From the NCBI GenBank assembly GCA_902729315.2, contig LR746277.1, positions 3,477,001 through 3,541,000 on the forward strand: 64,000 nucleotides of DNA. Reading direction: 5' to 3'. This DNA is from Spirodela intermedia (Eukaryota; Streptophyta; Magnoliopsida; Alismatales; Araceae). Numbering within the stretch: the stretch's first letter is position 1; every line of letters starts with the position of its first letter. A program made the position numbers and the translations under genes. Shown here in pieces: positions 36,100-49,478 of this stretch. The notes beneath the pieces are model-generated. The model saw only the letters and a program-made list of their open reading frames with translations, had not been told where the DNA came from and ran no database searches.

Positions 36100-38576
36100 G
36101 AGATGGTGGGATGTTGTGGGGACTTCAATGGAACAGGCCATTAGCCACCATTTACGCCTTCGCCAAGCCTATGCAGGATTCTGAGAATAATAGCCGCCCA
36201 AAGCCTGCTTTTTTTTCACCTTTCCAACCAGCCGCGCTTCTAATCTCGGTTGCGGGACTCGGGAAGCTGAAGACCACAAAAAAGGAGAGGTGGTGCCCAG
36301 CCACCGTCTCTGGGGGTGGGGAAAGTCGCCGACGCTTCGACACCTCACCAGTCGAAGAGAGATCTTTCACGCCTGTTTCGGGAGGATGGCGGTGACCAGG
36401 CTCACCTATGGCAACTTTAGTCGCCGGAAGCAACTGAGACTATTAGTTATCTCGTCGTTTCTCAGCACATCGCTGTCGTTCCGGCTATGAGTGGATTGAT
36501 ACCAGGAAAGAAAATGAGTTCTCATTCTAATTACCTCCGCGGATCGGCGGAGAGTCACGTCTAAATCCACCAATCTCCGTGGAATTTGTCTCAGTTGGTC
36601 ACACGGACTGTGATACCCACCCAGCAGGTCTTCTTGGGTTAGGGTTTGAGGTAATCTGGATTGGTTGAATTGTTTTCAATCGTCTAGATGTTATCGAAGT
36701 TAAACGTTTAATCTTCTTCGCTCCATTTACCCATCAGAGGTGTTAAGAGAAAACCGTCCGGTACTATTCCAAATACGAAGAGTGTGCTTTATGTCAATAG
36801 AACTCCGTAAAATATAAAATTTGACATCCTTGAGGCATAGTGTAGATACGTTTCATGGGTTCCGATTAAACCCGCCATGAAGACCAGTGTAAGATGGTCA
36901 AGTTCCTTGTCCATACATCACATGTAATGGTCTTGCTCAAGTTACCGGCATCTGTAGGCTGATGACTCTATGTAGTCTCATTCCGTTCCATACGTAATTA
37001 ATGGAGAAAGGAGGATGCAACGTTAATATAATGTTACTCTAATTAAATTGACGTTAGTTAGGTAAAGTCGAGTAAAATAACAGCATAATAATGTATAGAA
37101 AAGGTACCGTCAACATAATAACAGCATAATAATGTATAAAATTGATAACTTCATCGAGAAGACACGGACTATATTCAAAATTCTCATCCTTATGCATACA
37201 TTGGCAGCGTTAGATAAGGCAGTCATTTAATAATGCGCCCTCAACAAAGAGCAAATTTACTTAATTAGGGGTCAATTTGTTTTAGAAAAAAATCACGTGA
37301 AGTTTAAATTAACTTAATGTTATTGTCGATAACTTTAAAAAATAAAAGCGTTGAAGGCTCCGATACGTGCCCTCAAAAGAGAAAAATTAAAGGTGGGAGT
37401 CTTTGCTGAGGTTTCAAACATGCCATGAGAGGCCTCATGTATAGCATATAGGCTATCTAAATGGGTTCGGTGGGATAGGTATGATGGTTAACTCCGTTTT
37501 CTGTCGGATAAATTTCCTCCTAGTGTTTCAAAGGCTTATAATAACTTTGGTTGACGCGGGAGGGTCAACGGCGATCGTCCAGCTGAATCAGCTCACCACT
37601 AGGCAGCCTTAAAATGTGGCTAGAACACCATGGAAAAGTCTAGCTGCACTAAATAATAGGGTTCGTTAGCCGCCCAGGGAGGGTGAAAGCTTTGCAATTA
37701 TCATATTCTTCGTGGTCCATTCCTTTCTGCATATGGCTGCGATGAGGCTAGAGAACCTTCCTTGAGCGTCTCTCCACAGAAAGATACCTCTAAGGCTTCA
37801 AGGAAGTGCATATTCATGGATAGAAGTCATAATCTGTGTTGATATCTAGAGAAGGAGAGCGAGCAGAGAGAGAGAGAGAGAGAGACAGAGGTACGTACCG
37901 TACCCTCAAGTTCACTTCACGTGCAGATGGCTTGATTTCGAGATAGTATGGGCAAGGTCCCTAGTCATCATGATTAACATTGTCAAGCTCCCCAAAAACC
38001 GTGAGGTTTCGTCGTCTTTCTGTACGAAGACCACCAATAGGGCTACCTTTCGCTTCCCTTCGTTTATAATAGTCCGATGGCAGGAGTTGCATCATGGAGA
38101 AGTTGCACTGGTATGGGAGGAGTTAACCTGGTGCAGCAATTAACCTGCAGAACTGCACAACGATGGAAAAAAACTGAGTAGAAAATGGAGAGGCCATTAT
38201 AGCTAGGGATAGTAGGGGTTTCTAATCTTCTCTCCACTCTAATGAGATCAGGCATGAGTTGGCTTAAAATTCATGACATCCTAAAGCTTAAGAGCAATCT
38301 TTGGAAGAAAACATTGTCAGGAGTATGATAAATCAGAAAATAAATAAACAAGAGTCTGATGTTCTAATGGAAAACTGCAGACAGGTGTTGCCGGGGGGAG
38401 CAGAACAGAATCAGTTTTACGCGAAGCGAAGTCGCTGGACAGAGAAGCAGATAAAGCACCAAAAATAGGGGAGGATGTCTGGCTCTGGAGTTATTGGAGG
38501 GAGAAGTGAGTCGCGGACGGAACGGATTAAACTGTTAGAATTTGGGGTGGACATGGGATGAAGCACCCTGCAGCTT
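36100..38576. other. Gene-poor interval
   Basis: No gene is supported. It includes a short direct repeat (aacagcataataatgtata at about 37080 and 37120) and a GA run at about 37866-37886. The remainder is unassigned low-complexity AT-rich DNA. Confidence 0.5.
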
Positions 38577-38587
38577 CCTATATATAC
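38577..38587 (+). promoter_or_regulatory. TATA box of the polygalacturonase gene
   Basis: The sequence cctatatatac lies about 200 bases upstream of the ATG at 38783, implying a leader of roughly 170 bases. Confidence 0.5.
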
Positions 38588-38782
38588 ATCTATAGGCGTA
38601 ATGCTTGAGCACAGATCGAGCAGCTCAACATCCAATCCGTGGGCACTAAGAGGTGAGAGATCACTTGGGAATATTTTCTGCGACGACTGTCCTTTCGCGG
38701 GTGATATTCTCAAATAAGCTTCACATATCTAGCTATTGATACGAGATACAGAGAAAGAAGGAAAGAGGGAAGAGTGTGCTGT

Positions 38783-40236
38783 ATGAAGATGTCGCTAGGG
38801 TCGAAGGCTCTCCAAGTGACTCTTCTGACGCTGTTCTTCGTAGCATCAACAGTAGATGCCACGGAAAAAAGGGTCTTCAATGTGGTCGATTTTGGGGCAA
38901 TTCCCGACGAGAAGACAGATAATGCTCAGGTGAGGGTAACTCCAATCTCTTGATATTTACAGATGTAATCTATATTGCTTTCAATTGAAACATATCATCT
39001 TTGGGAATTGGGTGTGCAGGCTTTCGTGGCTGCTTGGAAGGAGGCCTGCGCGACCGAGGTTCGGTCGAAGGTCTTGGTGCCTCAGGGGACATACCTGGTG
39101 GGGCCTGTGGACTTCTCGGGACCCTGCAAGGGCTCCATGGTGTTCCAGGTCAAGGGGAGGGTGGTAGCCCCCACTGATCTCAGTGCGTTCCCCTCCAGCA
39201 GCTGGATATCTTTCAACCACATAGATGGGCTCGTGGTTGCCGGCAGAGGAAGGTTTGACGGCCGCGGTGCCTCCGCGTGGCCTTACAACCAGTGCCCCAA
39301 GAAGTTCGACTGCAAGCTTCTCCCGACTGTATGCTCTCTCTCTCTCGCTCTCGCTCTCGCTCTCCCTCTCGCTCTGTTGTTTCTAATCTTTCATTTGGTT
39401 TTGGCGGCGAGAAGTCCTTATCGTTCAACTTCGTCACCAACGCCTTGGTCCGAGGCATATCGTCGGTCGACAGCAAGTTCTTCCACATAATTGTCTTTAC
39501 CTCCGACAACATCAAGTTCCACTCCATAAGAATAAGCGCGCCGGGGAACAGCCCGAACACCGACGGTATACACATCGGCAGCTCCAGCAACATCGAGATC
39601 CTCGAGTCTGCTATCGCCACCGGCGACGATTGCATCTCCCTGGGAGAAGGCGTCGCCAACGTCACCATCTCCAAGGTCTTCTGCGGCCCCGGCCACGGCA
39701 TCAGCGTCGGCAGCTTGGGCAGGTACCAGCACCAGCAGGACGTGGTGGGAGTGACGGTAAGAAACTGCACCCTCACTGGCACCTCTAACGGGGTGAGGAT
39801 CAAGACATGGATGGACTCCTTCGTCCTCAGTGTTCGGGGGCTCGTTTTCGACGACCTTGTGATGACGGACGTCTACAATCCCATCATCATCGACCAGGAG
39901 TACTGCCCGTACATCTCCTGCGACAGACAGGTGAGCTCCGACGACGCTGCTCCCCCGCTACCTTTCTTGACATAATCCGAGCCTGGCTGTTTGCGTTGGC
40001 TCGTTCAGGCTCCCTCTCGCGTGAAAATCAGCGAGGTGAAGTTCAGGAATATCAGAGGGGTTTCGGCTTCGAAGGTGGCCGTGAAGTTGCAGTGCAGCGA
40101 GGGGGCACCTTGCGAAGGAGTAGAGCTCGGAAACATAAACCTACAATACAGCGGCGATGACGCCCCGGCAACTTCGTCGTGCTCAAACGTGGTGGGCACG
40201 ACTCTCGGCAGCGTCGTTCCTGCTTCTTGTCTCTGA
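38783..40236 (+). CDS. Exopolygalacturonase (GH28 pectinase), 4 exons, 399 aa
   Basis: Exons: 38783-38929, 39020-39328, 39415-39930, 40009-40236. They join in frame to 1,200 bases. The protein begins with a signal peptide (about residues 1-26, ending STVDA), so it is secreted to the wall. The four GH28 signatures are intact: NTDG (200-203), DD (223-224, with catalytic Asp), GHG (245-247) and RIK (280-282). It matches plant exopolygalacturonases, which release galacturonic acid from the ends of homogalacturonan; members of this clade are often pollen-expressed, but expression here is unknown. Cysteines typical of the family are present (GPC, QCPKKFDC, CPYISC). A broken tandem copy follows downstream. 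Confidence 0.93.
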
Positions 40237-40447
40237 TCTATTCCATATATCCTGAGGACGAGGGGAAAAATAGCCGTATGTATTATCTTTGATGATTTGA
40301 CGTCTACTGTTTATTCCGTGTAGTCCTGGGTGCGTTCGTTGTTTAGAAATTCCCTTAATGCAGCGTTTTAACGAGAGCGTCGCCTGGTCCAGCATTGTGT
40401 CGTACATGGAAGAACAATAAATGAAACTGTTATTCCAAATATAAGCA

Positions 40448-41005
40448 TAAATTCATGATCTTCGCTTCCGATAACATCAAATTCCTCTCTATGAAAATAT
40501 TCGCGCCGATTGCTCAAACCGATCGCAAACACATCAGCGGCTCTAGAAACATCGAGATCCTCGAGTCCGTCATCGCCACTGGCGACGACCGCATTTCTCC
40601 CTGGCAGAGGAGCCACACACCACCATCTCCAAGGTCCTCTGAAGCCCAGGCCATGTCATCAGCATCCGCAGCCTGGGCAGGTCCCAGGACCAGCAGGACA
40701 TGGTTGGGTTACGGTGAGAAACCGGACGATCACCGGCACGGCCAACGGGGTGAGGATCAGGACGTGGATGAATTCCTTTGGCGTCATCTCTCAGGTGGTT
40801 CGTCTTGAAGGACGCTCCGGTAAGTTCGTCAAATGTCGGTGGTCTTCACACACCCGGGCGCCTCAACCCTGCTTATTGTCTCTGATCAGTTCTTTGTGAC
40901 CTAAGGACCAGTGGAAAGATTGATGTTTGTATCCTCTTTGACGATCATGTAGATGACGTAATCGCTGGATGTTGAAGTCCTGGCAGGCGATTGCTTGTTA
41001 ATATT
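40448..41005 (+). pseudogene. Truncated polygalacturonase pseudogene (tandem copy)
   Basis: From 40450 to about 40800 the DNA is homologous to exon 3 of the intact gene: ASDNIKFLSMKIFAP against TSDNIKFHSIRISAP, then RNIEILESVIATGDDRIS. The active-site Asp pair survives, but the following Cys is Arg, and indels shift the frame before the GHG and RIK sites, which are readable only at DNA level. Exons 1 and 2 are missing and exon 4 is almost gone. From about 40870 to 41000 the sequence again matches the 3' end and 3' untranslated region of the intact gene (tgtctctgat, then gacgatcatg-like blocks). It is a partial segmental duplication that has decayed. Confidence 0.85.
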
Positions 41006-41454
41006 ATTCAACGCGTGACAGCTGCACAAGGGGACATTTCGTCGACATCATATATAATTTTTAGTTAAGATAGAGGTTGATGGCGATTCTTCGTTTTGAA
41101 TGTTGACTTTCGTTTGCTTTTTTGTGAACATTTTAATTCTCTAATTCAGTCAGACGAGAAATGACAAATATATCCATACGTGTTTAGAGAGAGAGAGAGA
41201 GAGAGTCGTTCTATGGTGTTCTGCTGTGATTATTAGAAGCAGACTGAATGAGGATCAAACTTTAAAAAACGGGTTTTCGGACAATAACCGCATGAACCTT
41301 TCTTTTTCGTCTCGACAAGGGCGAGTGTAACAGAAAGAAAGGAGCTAGCACGGTTGCTTCTAAGAAAGGGGTCTGAAAATGAGGGGCCGATCAGACCAGG
41401 GCTATTGAAATGATGAAATTAAGGGGGATTTCAATTACCAGATTGGTAGAACAG
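41006..41454. other. Intergenic spacer between polygalacturonase copy and pirin
   Basis: A GA run lies at about 41187-41206. Nothing coding is supported. The 3' untranslated region of the pirin gene (minus) should lie at the right end. Confidence 0.5.
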
Positions 41455-42855
41455 CTAAAAGTCTTCCGTAGCCATGGCCTTCGATGTCCAATACCTCGCC
41501 TTCTCGAACCCGTTGACGTACCGCTGGTAATCCTCCACGGTTCGGTCGATCTCCTCCTCCGTGTTCATCACGAATGGCCCCAGCTGGGCCACCGGCTCCC
41601 CCAGCGGCTCGCCGGCCACGACGACAAACCTGAGGGGCTCTGCAGACTTGTTCCACGCCTCCAGGCCGTCCCCGTGGCCGAGAAGGAGGAGGTTGTGGGC
41701 CCCCCCCGGCGTGGAGTTCTCCCTGCCGAAGACTCCCTCACCCTCGAGCACGTAGATGAAGGAGTTCCAGCCCGGGGGCACAGGCTGCCGGATGTGTGCC
41801 GATGGCTTCAAGGTAAAGTCCAGGTACATAGCGGGGGTCTTGGTTCTGATGGGAGACTTAATCCCCATAGACTCTCCGGCAATGACCCTAACCTCGACCC
41901 CGTCGCGCTTGACGGTGGCGATGTCCTCTCTTTGCATCTCCTGATACCTGGGTTCCATCCTGCGCGGCCGGAATAACGTCAGGATTGTATGAACAGGACA
42001 TTGCGAATCCTAAGAAAGTCAGGATTTAGCTTATGCTTAGTCGTCAGGATGTTCGCACATTTTGTTCTGGGAGGAGAGGTTGACCCAGAGCTGCAGGCCT
42101 TTCTGGGTGCCCTGCGCTGCCGGCATCTCAGAATGAACAATTCCCCTCCCGGCGGTCATCCACTGCAGGTCGCCGGCCTTTATCGTGCCTCTGTGTCCCG
42201 CAAAATCCTCGTGCGTGATTTCTCCCTGATGGGAAACAAGAGGAAGAATGGATTTAAGAGTCAGAAAGCCAGCTCAATCTTCCCTTTTCTTGATCCGTGG
42301 AATATTGGAGATCTGCTTCTTGCACACCTGTAGCATGTAGGTGACGGTCTCGAAGCCTGGAAGATGGAAATCCAGATGAGATGGCGGGAACAGAGGAGCC
42401 ACAAAAAGAGGATCGTCTCCAAATCTATGGAGACCAAAGATCGGGCGGTCCGGTTAGCATACCTCTGTGCGGATGGTCCGGGAATCCGGCCGGCGCTGTC
42501 ACTGGAAAGAAGGAAGAGGAAACAATGGGATCAGTTGCGATCATACGATAAGAAGAGAACACCACAGGCCGATTGATGGACGCTCTGATTTGCCAACAGC
42601 GTACCTGAGAACTCATCCAGTACCAGGAACGGATCGAAATATCTCAGCTCGAACCTAGAATAACAGGGGAAGACGGCGCCGCCGCCATTAGCGCGGCCTC
42701 AGAAGGAAATCGAGAACCAGGAGGAGGAGGATGACGCACCTGCCGATGCTTCTCCTCACAACAGCCCCTACGCCTTCGTGCTGCGGCCTCGCAAGCAGCT
42801 TCTTGACGACTTTCCGGGGCTTCTGCAACTCGCATGAGGCGTCTCCTGCTGCCAT
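41455..42855 (-). CDS. Pirin-like cupin protein, 6 exons, 301 aa
   Basis: Minus-strand exons in order: 42855-42740, 42654-42605, 42501-42463, 42356-42328, 42225-42059, 41959-41455. They join in frame to 906 bases. The protein is a full-length pirin: KVVKKLLARPQHEGVGAVVRRSIGR, then FDPFLVLDEFS, PDHPHRGFETVTYML, GIVHSEMP, and a second cupin half ending FVMNTEEEIDRTVEDY. The four metal ligands of the first cupin barrel are present (two His in PDHPHRG, His and Glu in VHSEMP). Pirins bind iron and act as nuclear co-regulators or quercetin 2,3-dioxygenases; in Arabidopsis PRN1 interacts with the G-protein alpha subunit. Which role applies here is unknown. At the exon 5/6 join the sequence reads NKM-M-EPRYQE, with one more Met than usual. 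Confidence 0.93.
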
Positions 42856-42926
42856 TCTTCTTCCTTGTGGAATGCGCTTCCTGTGGGAAGAAAGGGAAGA
42901 TGGAGATGACTGCGGATCGGCGGTCG

Positions 42927-42937
42927 CTATTTATAAG
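42927..42937 (-). promoter_or_regulatory. TATA box of the pirin gene
   Basis: On the minus strand the sequence reads CTTATAAATAG, about 75 bases upstream of the ATG at 42855, giving a leader of about 45 bases. Confidence 0.7.
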
Positions 42938-43002
42938 TGAGGGTTGACGGGGCCAGGCTGGCTTCGGATTTTTACCCTTTCGGGTAGGATCGATCTTCCA
43001 CG

Positions 43003-44904
43003 GCAACTACTCGGCGTCGGTCTTCTGGGCGGACTGCGTCATGCTGACGCGAAGCTTTCGTCCAGGTGTCTGAGCCGCTCAAGGTAGAAGAGCCTTACGT
43101 ATGTCTACGTCATAAAGTAAAGAGTCGGAGGTGATTACGTCACGATTTCGTGAACTTTGCGTAATATAGTAAGCTTGTGAGGGTTAGAGGCTCCATTTGT
43201 TTTTGTCGACAGTGACTTAGCCATTGCGCGGGCATGACGCAATTCGGTATCTTGCTAATATTAGGAACCACTGATGGTAGAAGTGACTTTTCTTCATTTC
43301 CTCAAGAGACCCACATAAAACTCATTATTTGTTATTCCGCCCTATAGACGGCTGAATTAGATCTATACTTTATATTTTTCCTCCACTCTTTAGTTCCCTA
43401 TTTATCGTCCAGCTAACTCTCAATAGTGATGATTTAAAGGTTGTAAGTGTTTTGATGATGACCACAACAAGATAAGGGTAGTTTAGAAATTTACATCAAC
43501 ATGAGCCCAAGAAGAAATAGAAATTTGGTTGTTTAGATTTGATTATTATTTACTGGATAATAGTTTGGAATGCTACTATATTTAATACTTATTTATTTTG
43601 TATTAAATAAAGGAAAGAGGATATTTGATTGGGCATACATCTAAGGATTATATTGATGTTATTATTTGGCTTAAATTTGATGAAAAATAAATTTATTACT
43701 GAGCTTGAATCTAAAGAAACTATTGGCTTGTTGTTGGGTTAAATTTATTGGGCCTAAAAAATGAGAAATGGATCTGATTAGTGGACCTTAAATTTAAGGC
43801 ACATTGGATCCAATTTTTGGATCTCGAATCTCTTTAAAACTTTGGTAAATGGATCTATTCATTGTTTTGCATGGGATCTGAAATTTAAACAAAAAGGACC
43901 AGGTCTGCCGCTCACTTTATTTATAACCCATCTCTTTGCCCATTGAGATGAGAAAATATAAAATTTAGCTTCCTATCCTTACTACCCTTATGCTAGACAC
44001 TTGATCAATAGAGAAAATAGAAAGGGGAAAAACAGGGAGAAGAGGATGATCTCAATGGACAATATTACATATCACTGAAGATTCATATCTATTTTGCTTC
44101 CATCTCAAGCTCACTCCATATAAAAAGGGGAAAATTTTCTCATGCTGTTACCTCTTGATCAAATATGCAAAGGAGAAAGATCAAATTGATTGCCCAAGGA
44201 ATAAGAAGGAACGACAAGACTGAGTCAGATCATGCACGCCTCTATGAATCAAATCTATTGTGCAAGAAAGGAGGAGATTGAAGCAGCTCATTCACACACC
44301 TCCATCATTGACATTGATTGCGCAAAATATGATGCCTTTTTCTCAATCTAAACAAAGAGAGGGTCAAGCATTCATTAAATGACTGAAGCCTTTATCTTGT
44401 GATCATCTTCAAGGGAATGATCTTCATTAGGTAAATTGGTCCCATCCCAGTTATATTTAACTTTTAAGAATTTAAAATTTCTTAGATCCTTAAATCTAAC
44501 AAAAGAGAAGTGAAGAATTTTCTGGTTTGCCCCCCTTGGAGTATGCATCTAAAATAGGATTGGAGGTGTCAAACTTAGAAGAAGATTAGGTAGGATCATA
44601 AGTTGATTGGATGTGTTAAATTTAATGGAAGGTGCCTGAAGCTTGAAATGCAGCCTATAACTAAGTGATAATAGCAGAGAACACTTCGTCCACCACTTAG
44701 AGAGTACCTACCTAATTGTTATAGAAGTGGATCCCTCCTATTTATATGGAAGAGGAACTTATGATAAATCTCTAGAATAACTCTTGATGATAAATCTTTA
44801 CAGCATGGAACCCCATTACGGTCCTTTAACCACTGCTTGAATTTGATGGTTAAGCTCTTCTCCTATGATAACATCTCAATGACATAAGTTTTTGTGATAG
44901 GGAT
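43003..44904. other. Transition from genic to repeat-rich DNA, no gene seen
   Basis: Beyond the pirin promoter the sequence becomes AT-rich with no long open frame. From about 43440 it looks like decayed repeat DNA, but I could not assign a family. Confidence 0.5.
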
Positions 44905-45868
44905 TGATAAGTATTCATTATCATGAGTTAATAATTAGTAAATAATATAGTTTTAGCCTTAACTCATAATAAATAGAATTATATTTATATTAAAGTGTGA
45001 AAAGTAATTTTTAGTTGATTAATATAAAATTTTTGTTAATTATATGATTTTTTATAAATTTATATAATTTTTTAGTCTTATTTTTTAAAATAATAATAAT
45101 AAAATAAATAAAAATAAAAATATAAAAAAATGGGGGGACCTATTGGCCAGCTGAGCCCACAAACAAGTTGGAAGTGTAGTTGGGGAGGAGCCGCGAGTAG
45201 AAGGCTCGAGCAGCTAGAACTGATGAGGGCACATGAGCACCACTCCCCTTCCACGTCATCGATGGCTAGCTGACTATGGGGCAAAGAGTGGTCATACATG
45301 TAGGAAAAAGTGACTTATTGCTTGCAAATGTAATATTACTATAGATTCATCCAAAACTTTAGCACATAAATGATGTAGGACTAAACCCACATCACACCTT
45401 ATTCCAAAAGGGTTCGAAGATTTTAATACTTAAAATATTCCTTATTTATAATAGAGATATACCATGATAATGTCACTTTATAAGGGGATTAAAGTACTTA
45501 TTTCAATCTCTCTCATATAGGAAAACAACCGACACGGGTTTGAATCCTCCTAGAGTCAAAACTCATATTTTTACCTAATTATCGTGACTTTCCTATAGAT
45601 CGCCGCTGAAGGATCAAGCCACTAGAGTCACTAGATCATTGACAAAAATCTCGTCAACACGATTCACGAAGCATTGTTACTAAAATTGCTAAATGATTCG
45701 TGATAAAAAGATCGTGATTCCATTGAGTAAATCATCTCTGATTGATCAACGAACAAGCTATCATCAGGAAGAGAATGATCTATCGAGAGACAAGTCACCA
45801 CCTCTTAAGAGCGTATCAATGTGATGAAGAGCTTCCTCTTGCTGCGCAGATCTAAGGATAAAGTTCCT
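44905..45868 (+). repeat. Truncated plus-strand LTR (same family as the solo LTR at 58272)
   Basis: It starts tgataagtattcattatcat, matching the first bases of the solo LTR, and follows it for about 830 LTR positions, ending at aagttccttg where the solo copy reads aagctccctaac. An extra segment of about 110 bases at 45404-45515 is absent from the other copies. Many CpG sites of the solo LTR are TpG or CpA here (for example cccacatcacacc against cccgcgtcacacc). It abuts the reversed LTR at 45869 exactly. Confidence 0.85.
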
Positions 45869-47514
45869 TGATGTGACTTAGTCATTGTATAGTAAATCAC
45901 GTAAATTTAAAATTTATGAAACTAGAAAATATGAATTTTAGGATATTTAGAAATATTTTTGAACAAATATATCAATTATAATTCAATATAACTTCCAAAA
46001 ATAATGGTAATTTTTCAGGTCAATCACATAGATGTAATATAATATTAGATAATTATTTAGAATTTTCCTCAAAGAATATTATTTTTTATAAATTTTATAA
46101 TAGAAAATAAAAATTAAATATATTTAAAATTTATAAAAAAGGAAAATAGGCGTGCAGATGTCAAGATGACGTCAGCATCTGACAAGTGCAAATCAGGCGG
46201 AAACAGAGTTCTGTTCGACGATTCTTACATAAGCGATTACAAATAATTTAATTGATCAAATTAAGATCTGTAAAAGCCAAAAAAATTGTAATTGAATGAA
46301 GTATATCTTGGTAAGTTTAAATCATAAAATTATTATTAAATGAAGCAAAAATTAAGTTGAAAGTAGGAAAATAGAGTTCTGAGCTCGTAGCGACAATGCG
46401 TCAACGATGTACTAGAATCTTGAGTGTTCAGGAAGATCGTCGTGTAATGTCCATGGCCTTGAAGGATCTCCTTAGACAAAGATGATGTAGGCAATCTCTA
46501 GATCTCCTTGTGAAAGTCTAAAGATTAATGAAATAGGTTGTTGAATTGTCTCCAGTGGTTGTCACTTGACAAAGCAGAAAAATGGCAACTTTACAGTTCT
46601 TTGATGATTATCACCCGACGAAGAGGAATTAGATGGAGGTGAGGCGCATGTTAGAGAGCTTTATCCTCAGGTTCGCGAAGTAAGAGGAGGCTTTTCATTG
46701 CATTTGGTACGTTCTAAGAAAGTGACGACTCGTATCCCGGTGGATCGTTCTCTTCTAGACGACGACTTGTTTGTCGATCAATCGGAGATGCTTTACTCGA
46801 TGGATTTGTGATCTTTTTATCATGAATTGTTCAATAATTTTAGTAACAATGCTCCGCAAATTACATTGACAAGATTTTCACAGATGATCTAGTGATTTTG
46901 ATGCCTTAATCCTACACCAGTGATATGTAGGAAAGTCGCGATAATCAAATGAAAAATATGAGTTTTCGTTTTAGGAGGATTCAAATCCGTGCTAGTTGCC
47001 CACCCTTTCTAGGGAAGGTGTGATGCGAGTTTAGTTCCACATCGCTTGTGTGCGAAAGTTTATGACAAATATATAGTAATATTACATTTGCAATCAAATC
47101 TCTTCTCACGCATGTATGATCACTTGCCCCATAGTTAGCTAGCCACTGGTGACATGGAAAGGGAGTGGTGTACACGTGCTCTTATCGGTCTTAGCCACTT
47201 GAGTCCTTACTTGCAGCTCCTCCCCGATTGTGCTTCTGACGCTCTTGTGGGTCAGGCTGGCCTACAGGTCCCTCCCATTTTACTATATTTTTATTTTTAT
47301 TTTTATTTTTATTTTTTTTCTTTATTTATCTCAAAAGTAAGACTATAAAAATCATATAAATTCATATAAAATCACACAATTACCCAAAAATTCACGTTAA
47401 TTAACTAAAAACTATTTTTCACACTTTAACACAAATAAAGGTCTATTTATCATGATTTAAGGCTACAATTATATTATTTACTAATTATTAACTCATGATA
47501 ATAAAGACTTATCA
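45869..47514 (-). repeat. 3' LTR of the gag-only element (complete)
   Basis: This is 1,646 bases, running on the minus strand from TGATAAGTC at 47514 to GTCACATCA at 45869, and matches the solo LTR over its whole length apart from the internal 144-bp duplication. Its right part (about 46655-47514) is the inverted counterpart of the plus copy at 44905-45868. Confidence 0.85.
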
Positions 47515-49478
47515 CACCCTCTAACTTAAATCATTACTAGTCTGTTAGCAATGGAATTATGAAAATAAAAATTTACAAATCTCAAACATCATATTTTAAT
47601 ACATAAAAAAATACAATTAGAAATGATGCATCTTTAGAAACTTTAGATTCTTATATCAAGTATTTAAGAATGATGTCAAACACTTAAATATTTAAGCATT
47701 TCTTAGAATAACAATCTAGACTTCACTTCTTCTATTCACATCTTTATCACTTCTTCACTCATAGATATATTTATAAGATATTCTAATTATCAATACTCAT
47801 CTAAGAAAAGTATTGATCATACATTTCTCTTTTTCTATGGCTTGATTTTTGAAGTTTGCACTATATTTCTCCCTTCTTTTTTTCTAATATATATATATAT
47901 ATATAGTAGATAAGTAGCTTTTCTTGTAGACAAATTTTGACAATAAGAATGATGTCTCACACGCTCCATATGTACTCTTTATTTTCAGGGCCTTCACTTT
48001 ATTCATTTATTTTGCAGCAAGTGTTTTTCTATACACGATTTTTAACAATGAGAATGAGTCTCACACTCTCCATATGTACTCTTTGTTTCTAGATTTTTCA
48101 CATTGCTTTTTCTTCTTTTTTTCAAAATAAGTGATTTCTCCTCACAAGTCCTATAGATTAGGGTGCAAAAATCTCCATTAAACTCAAATAATCAATCAAA
48201 TTTTCACATCAAGTACATACTATTCATCAAGATCATAAAGTGAAAATCTGTAAAATCAAATTCATGTTATCTATCATGTATCCAACGAGTATTCTAACAT
48301 TTCATGCTACTTGATCATTCTTTTGACTCAATAATAATCTCCTTAGTATCTTTTGGTATCAATTAATTTAATTGATTTAATTTTTCATACATGCAATATG
48401 ATGTAAGAAATTTGTAAATTAGATAGTTTTGACAGTTTGATTTTTTATTTTCAGTTCTATTTTTAGTAACAATAAATTTGTCAAAAATAAATCAAAACTA
48501 TCATCTTTATAGCTATAATTTTGAATTTCAATAATATATGTCTAGGGGATTGAAATATGAGAAAGAGGTTCTCTAGAATTTCAAATTTCGAGCTGTTTTT
48601 GGTCTATTGTTTTTGATAGTTTATTGTTCTTGACAGAAAACTAGAAAATAGATGTTGTAGTTTTTCTAAATTTTATTTTATTTTATTTTATTTTAGTTGT
48701 TGTTCTAAGTGAGCATGAAAAACTAAAAATAAAATGCAAACACATGTTGTTAATCATCCTACAGCATAAATTAGTAATTAATACTTCACCCCCAACTTAA
48801 AAATGACATTATCCTCAATGACATAGAAAAATCAAAATAGAATATGCATAAAATATAATTTTCAAGTGAAGCATGTATATATGCAAAGTTAAGCATTAAA
48901 AATATTGTCATAAAGGGTAAAACTCAAAAAGACCACCTCAACCCGCTTTTAATTTTCCACTTCATCTTACACTCCTCCTCGTGCACTTTTCGAAAAAGCA
49001 AATACAGAAACAAGTACTGCGAAATTCTAAGAAAAATAGAGATTAAAAAAAATCAAACAGAATGAAATAAAAATTATGGGTTGTCTTCTATGCAGCATTG
49101 AATTTACTGTCTTTAGTTGGATAGCTCTTAGATCATATAAGATGATCTATGGCCATCAAAATATATTTGTATCATAAGGTAAGTTTCATGATATTCTTTT
49201 TCAAATTTAGCATAAATTCATATACTTTATATATATACCTTGACATACTTTCAGCCATAACAAAAATGGAAATTAACAAAATTTTCCCAAAAATAATATT
49301 TCTATTTTGAAAAGAATATTTTCTCATTTCTATCTTGTTTTGTAAGGCTCTCATCCATTAATAAATACTTTATATTAATAGACTATAAAATGTGATCAAG
49401 CCATATAATTTTCAAATTAACTCTTACCCAATCTAAAATTTTTTCATCTAAATTGATATCTCTAATTCTTCCACTCAA

